This document shows, piece after piece, positions 62,319-64,000 of a DNA stretch of 64,000 nucleotides. Under the pieces are notes generated by a model that was not told where the DNA came from, made no database searches, and saw only the letters and a program-made list of their open reading frames with translations. This DNA is from an uncultured Pseudomonadota bacterium (GTDB lineage Bacteria > Pseudomonadota > Alphaproteobacteria > RF32 > CAG-239). How positions within the stretch are numbered: the stretch's first letter is position 1; each line of letters starts with the position of its first letter. The stretch lies in the NCBI GenBank assembly GCA_949292335.1, contig CASEYY010000041.1, positions 40,955 to 104,954 on the forward strand, written 5' to 3'. Both the position numbers and the translations under genes were made by a program.

Positions 62319-63472
62319 TGATGATTGATAAAATTGTGGTCGAAGAAAAAGGTTCGGTTAAGAAAATTGCCGGATTGTGTGACGGAAAATTGACCGAATT
62401 TGTAGTTGGTGATAAAAATAATGCCGGTGAGGGGGATATTTTTATCGGCAAGATAGTAAAAAAAATTAAGACCGCCAATAATCATGAAGGATATTTTGTA
62501 AATATCGGCGATGAAAAAGAAGCTTTTATTAATGCCGCAGAAAGAGATTTAGAAGATTTGCGTGCTAATGAGGGGCAAGACATTATTGTTCAGGTTATAC
62601 AAGAAAAAAGGGCCGAAAAAGGGGCTAAATTGTCGAGATTTTTGCAGCTAGCAGGGCAGTATGTGGTTTTTTGTCCGTATGGTTGCGAAATTCAGGTTTC
62701 GAGCAAAATTACCGATGAAGAAAAAAGGGATGAGCTTTTTGGACAGGCGACGGACAGGCTTGGCGAGGGTGGTTGGATTGTCAGAACCGAAGCGGCAGAG
62801 GTTGATTTTGATAAAATTATTGATGAAAGTAAGGTTTTGGAAAATGTTTTTGCCGATATTATAAGCAAGGCAAAGACTGCCAAAGCTCCGGAAAAATTGT
62901 TTTGCCGCGACAATGCTTTAGATGAGATGATAAACCGTAATATAAGTTATTTGCAAAAAGTGGTGGTCAATTCTCATCTGCTTGAGGGTGAGCTTAAAGA
63001 AAAGGTTGATGTTGAGTATGATGTGAAAGCCTTTGAAAATGCCGGAATCGATGAAATGGTTGGTGAGGCTTTGGCAAAAATTGTAAAGCTAAAGTGCGGC
63101 GGCAGAGTCATTATAGAAGAAACTAAAGCGTTTGTTGCCATAGATGTTGACAGCGGAGAGGGATGTTTGCAAGGAAATGTCGGTCTTTTGAATAAAGAAG
63201 CGGCAGAAGAAATTGCCAGGCAGATAATTTTAAGAAATTTATCGGGTAAAATAGTTATAGATTTTGCCGGACTTACCGATTTTAAGTTTTTAAGAAACAT
63301 TATTGAGACCTTAAACAACTGCTTGGCCGATGACCCTATGAAAGCAACCGTTTTGGGGTTAACCAGAGCCGGTAATGTAGAGATTATAAGATCGAGAAGA
63401 AGACCGACTTTGACAGATTTGTTTACCGAAGAATGTACATCTTGCAGAGGAACGGGGAGAGTGGAAAAATGA
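62315..63472 (+). CDS. rng: Ribonuclease E/G family protein (short form)
   Basis: This is an endoribonuclease of 385 residues. It has an S1-like domain near residues 35–95 ([26 protein letters not shown]), the catalytic metal-binding VAIDVDSG and KIVIDFAGL, and the zinc-link CTSCRGTG at the C terminus. It lacks the long C-terminal scaffold of RNase E, so it is RNase G-like. It is shorter than E. coli RNase G (about 490 residues), as is usual for this alphaproteobacterial form. It overlaps maf and yacG. Confidence 0.9.
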   Translation: MMMIDKIVVEEKGSVKKIAGLCDGKLTEFVVGDKNNAGEGDIFIGKIVKKIKTANNHEGYFVNIGDEKEAFINAAERDLEDLRANEGQDIIVQVIQEKRAEKGAKLSRFLQLAGQYVVFCPYGCEIQVSSKITDEEKRDELFGQATDRLGEGGWIVRTEAAEVDFDKIIDESKVLENVFADIISKAKTAKAPEKLFCRDNALDEMINRNISYLQKVVVNSHLLEGELKEKVDVEYDVKAFENAGIDEMVGEALAKIVKLKCGGRVIIEETKAFVAIDVDSGEGCLQGNVGLLNKEAAEEIARQIILRNLSGKIVIDFAGLTDFKFLRNIIETLNNCLADDPMKATVLGLTRAGNVEIIRSRRRPTLTDLFTEECTSCRGTGRVEK

Positions 63473-63657
63473 AATGTCCGATTTGTAAAAAAGAAGTTGA
63501 AGATATGAAATATCGTCCTTTTTGCTCAAAAAGATGTGCCGATATTGATTTGGGAAATTGGTTTAACGAAAAATATAAGTTTGAAGCGACGGAAGTTGAT
63601 GAAGAAGATTTGGCCGAACTTGAAAAAATGAAGAACGGCGGCGAGGAGCAAGAATAA
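63469..63657 (+). CDS. yacG: DNA gyrase inhibitor YacG
   Basis: This 62-residue zinc protein has CPICKK and, 15 residues on, [16 protein letters not shown], the YacG signature. In E. coli it inhibits gyrase. It starts at ATG 63469, overlapping the rng stop (ATGA); the upstream in-frame sequence in rng is not YacG-like. Confidence 0.93.
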   Translation: MKCPICKKEVEDMKYRPFCSKRCADIDLGNWFNEKYKFEATEVDEEDLAELEKMKNGGEEQE

Positions 63658-63706
63658 TTGCAGTTATTTTGAGTTGGCAAAAAAATTTAGCCAAACTAAG
63701 AAAAAA

Positions 63707-63731
63707 TTAACCTTTCATTAAATAGAATCGA
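63707..63731 (+). promoter_or_regulatory. CtrA-type box and GANTC core at the window end
   Basis: TTAA-CCTTTCA-TTAA (63707–63721) is an exact TTAA-N7-TTAA match and runs into ATAGAATCGAGG, with TAGAAT at 63723–63728 and GAATC at 63725–63729. TTAAATAGAATCGA is also present before autotransporter 1. A second GANTC is at about 63756, within a GGCAGAA/TTCTGCC hairpin. Confidence 0.5.
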
Positions 63732-63831
63732 GGAAATGAGGCAGAAGAGGAGCGATTCTGCCTTAAGGTTTTGGTATGTAGTTGTAAGAGATTGATTTTT
63801 AACAAAAGGTTTGTTTTAGAGAAATACGATG

Positions 63832-63860
63832 TTGTTTTGGTGCAGAAAAAGTGGTATTAT
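63832..63860 (+). promoter_or_regulatory. Predicted promoter of a small RNA
   Basis: TTGTTT (63832–63837), 17-bp spacer, TATTAT (63855–63860). Confidence 0.4.
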
Positions 63861-63865
63861 AAGCA

Positions 63866-63976
63866 ACGATATTGAAAGTCAAGCATAAAAATCACGTAAT
63901 CGAGCATTTAATATCGTAATCATTTTATGCACAACAGCAATAACGGCAAGCTTTCCAGGTTTGCCGTTATTTTTCA
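63866..63976 (+). ncRNA. Candidate small RNA
   Basis: No open frame of useful size was seen between yacG and the window end (343 bp). Downstream of the promoter, ACGATATT (63866–63873) pairs with AATATCGT (63910–63917), and GCATAAAA (63883–63890) with TTTTATGC (63923–63930); the two pairings cross, giving a pseudoknot or alternative folds. It ends in a strong terminator. The size would be about 110 nt. Confidence 0.4.
63939..63976 (+). terminator. Strong Rho-independent terminator
   Basis: AATAACGGCAA / TTGCCGTTATT, a perfect 11-bp stem with an 11-nt loop, followed by TTTT. Confidence 0.85.
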
Positions 63977-64000
63977 GCCTCAAATAGAAATCTCTTAAAA

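Overview
This window looks like chromosomal DNA of a low-GC, anaerobic alphaproteobacterium, probably from a poorly described host-associated or gut lineage. The evidence is gene order and family type: mutM–crotonase–rpsT–dnaA–dnaN–recF, lolA–xth, ialB–rlmN, ffs–dnaX–ybaB–recR, cvpA–radA, hprK–tsaE, mnmE–mnmG–rsmG–parA–parB, rho | coaE–dnaQ, fliX–dksA and maf–rng–yacG are all alphaproteobacterial neighbourhoods, and the short HprK, FliX and the CtrA-like boxes point the same way. A HydF gene ([FeFe]-hydrogenase maturation) suggests anaerobic hydrogen metabolism. No phage, IS element, CRISPR array or rRNA gene was seen.

Layout. 1–4.3 kb: a poly-Asp hypothetical, tsaB, a membrane PAS protein without a kinase core, and a J-domain protein. 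4.4–11.1 kb: mutM, a small secreted protein, crotonase, rpsT, a long structured leader, then dnaA–dnaN–recF. 11.1–14.9 kb: a large AIDA-type autotransporter. 14.9–26 kb: ABC exporter, PTS EIIA–HPr–DNA adenine methyltransferase, lolA–xth, an XRE regulator, tsf–rpsB, parE, an EamA transporter and a GNAT enzyme. 26–37.4 kb: an adenylate kinase, two tRNA-Ala genes separated by a tRNA fragment, hydF, a BOF protein, cca, ialB–rlmN, yraN–rsmI, an LpoA-like lipoprotein, the SRP RNA and dnaX–ybaB–recR. 37.5–40 kb: a second, paralogous autotransporter. 40–45.6 kb (minus strand): cvpA, radA, mlaFE, hprK, tsaE and a degenerate SNase-fold membrane protein. 45.7–55.4 kb (minus strand): an FTR-like mini-protein, parB–parA–rsmG, PHP and HD hydrolases, mnmG, mnmE and rho, with a HAD gene on the plus strand. 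55.4–55.9 kb: the probable replication origin. 55.9–63.7 kb: coaE–dnaQ, a HAD enzyme, a group of lineage-specific envelope genes with an orphan prepilin, fliX–dksA and maf–rng–yacG. The window ends in a regulatory stretch with a candidate small RNA.

The most notable signal is regulatory. GANTC, the CcrM methylation site of alphaproteobacteria, is densely clustered in front of both autotransporter genes: eight sites in 100 bp at 37430–37529 and six in 110 bp at 11142–11251. Both promoters share a TTAA–N11–TAGAATCGAC core in which GAATC overlaps the likely -10 box. A related core lies at 63707–63731, and GAATC also overlaps the candidate dnaA-leader -10 box. The putative oriC has two exact TTAA-N7-TTAA (CtrA-type) sites, DnaA-box-like 9-mers and three GANTC sites. 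Two matching parS-like 16-mers lie in rsmG and mnmG. Together this suggests that surface adhesin expression may be tied to the methylation- and CtrA-controlled replication cycle. That link is inference from sequence; no expression or methylation data are available here.
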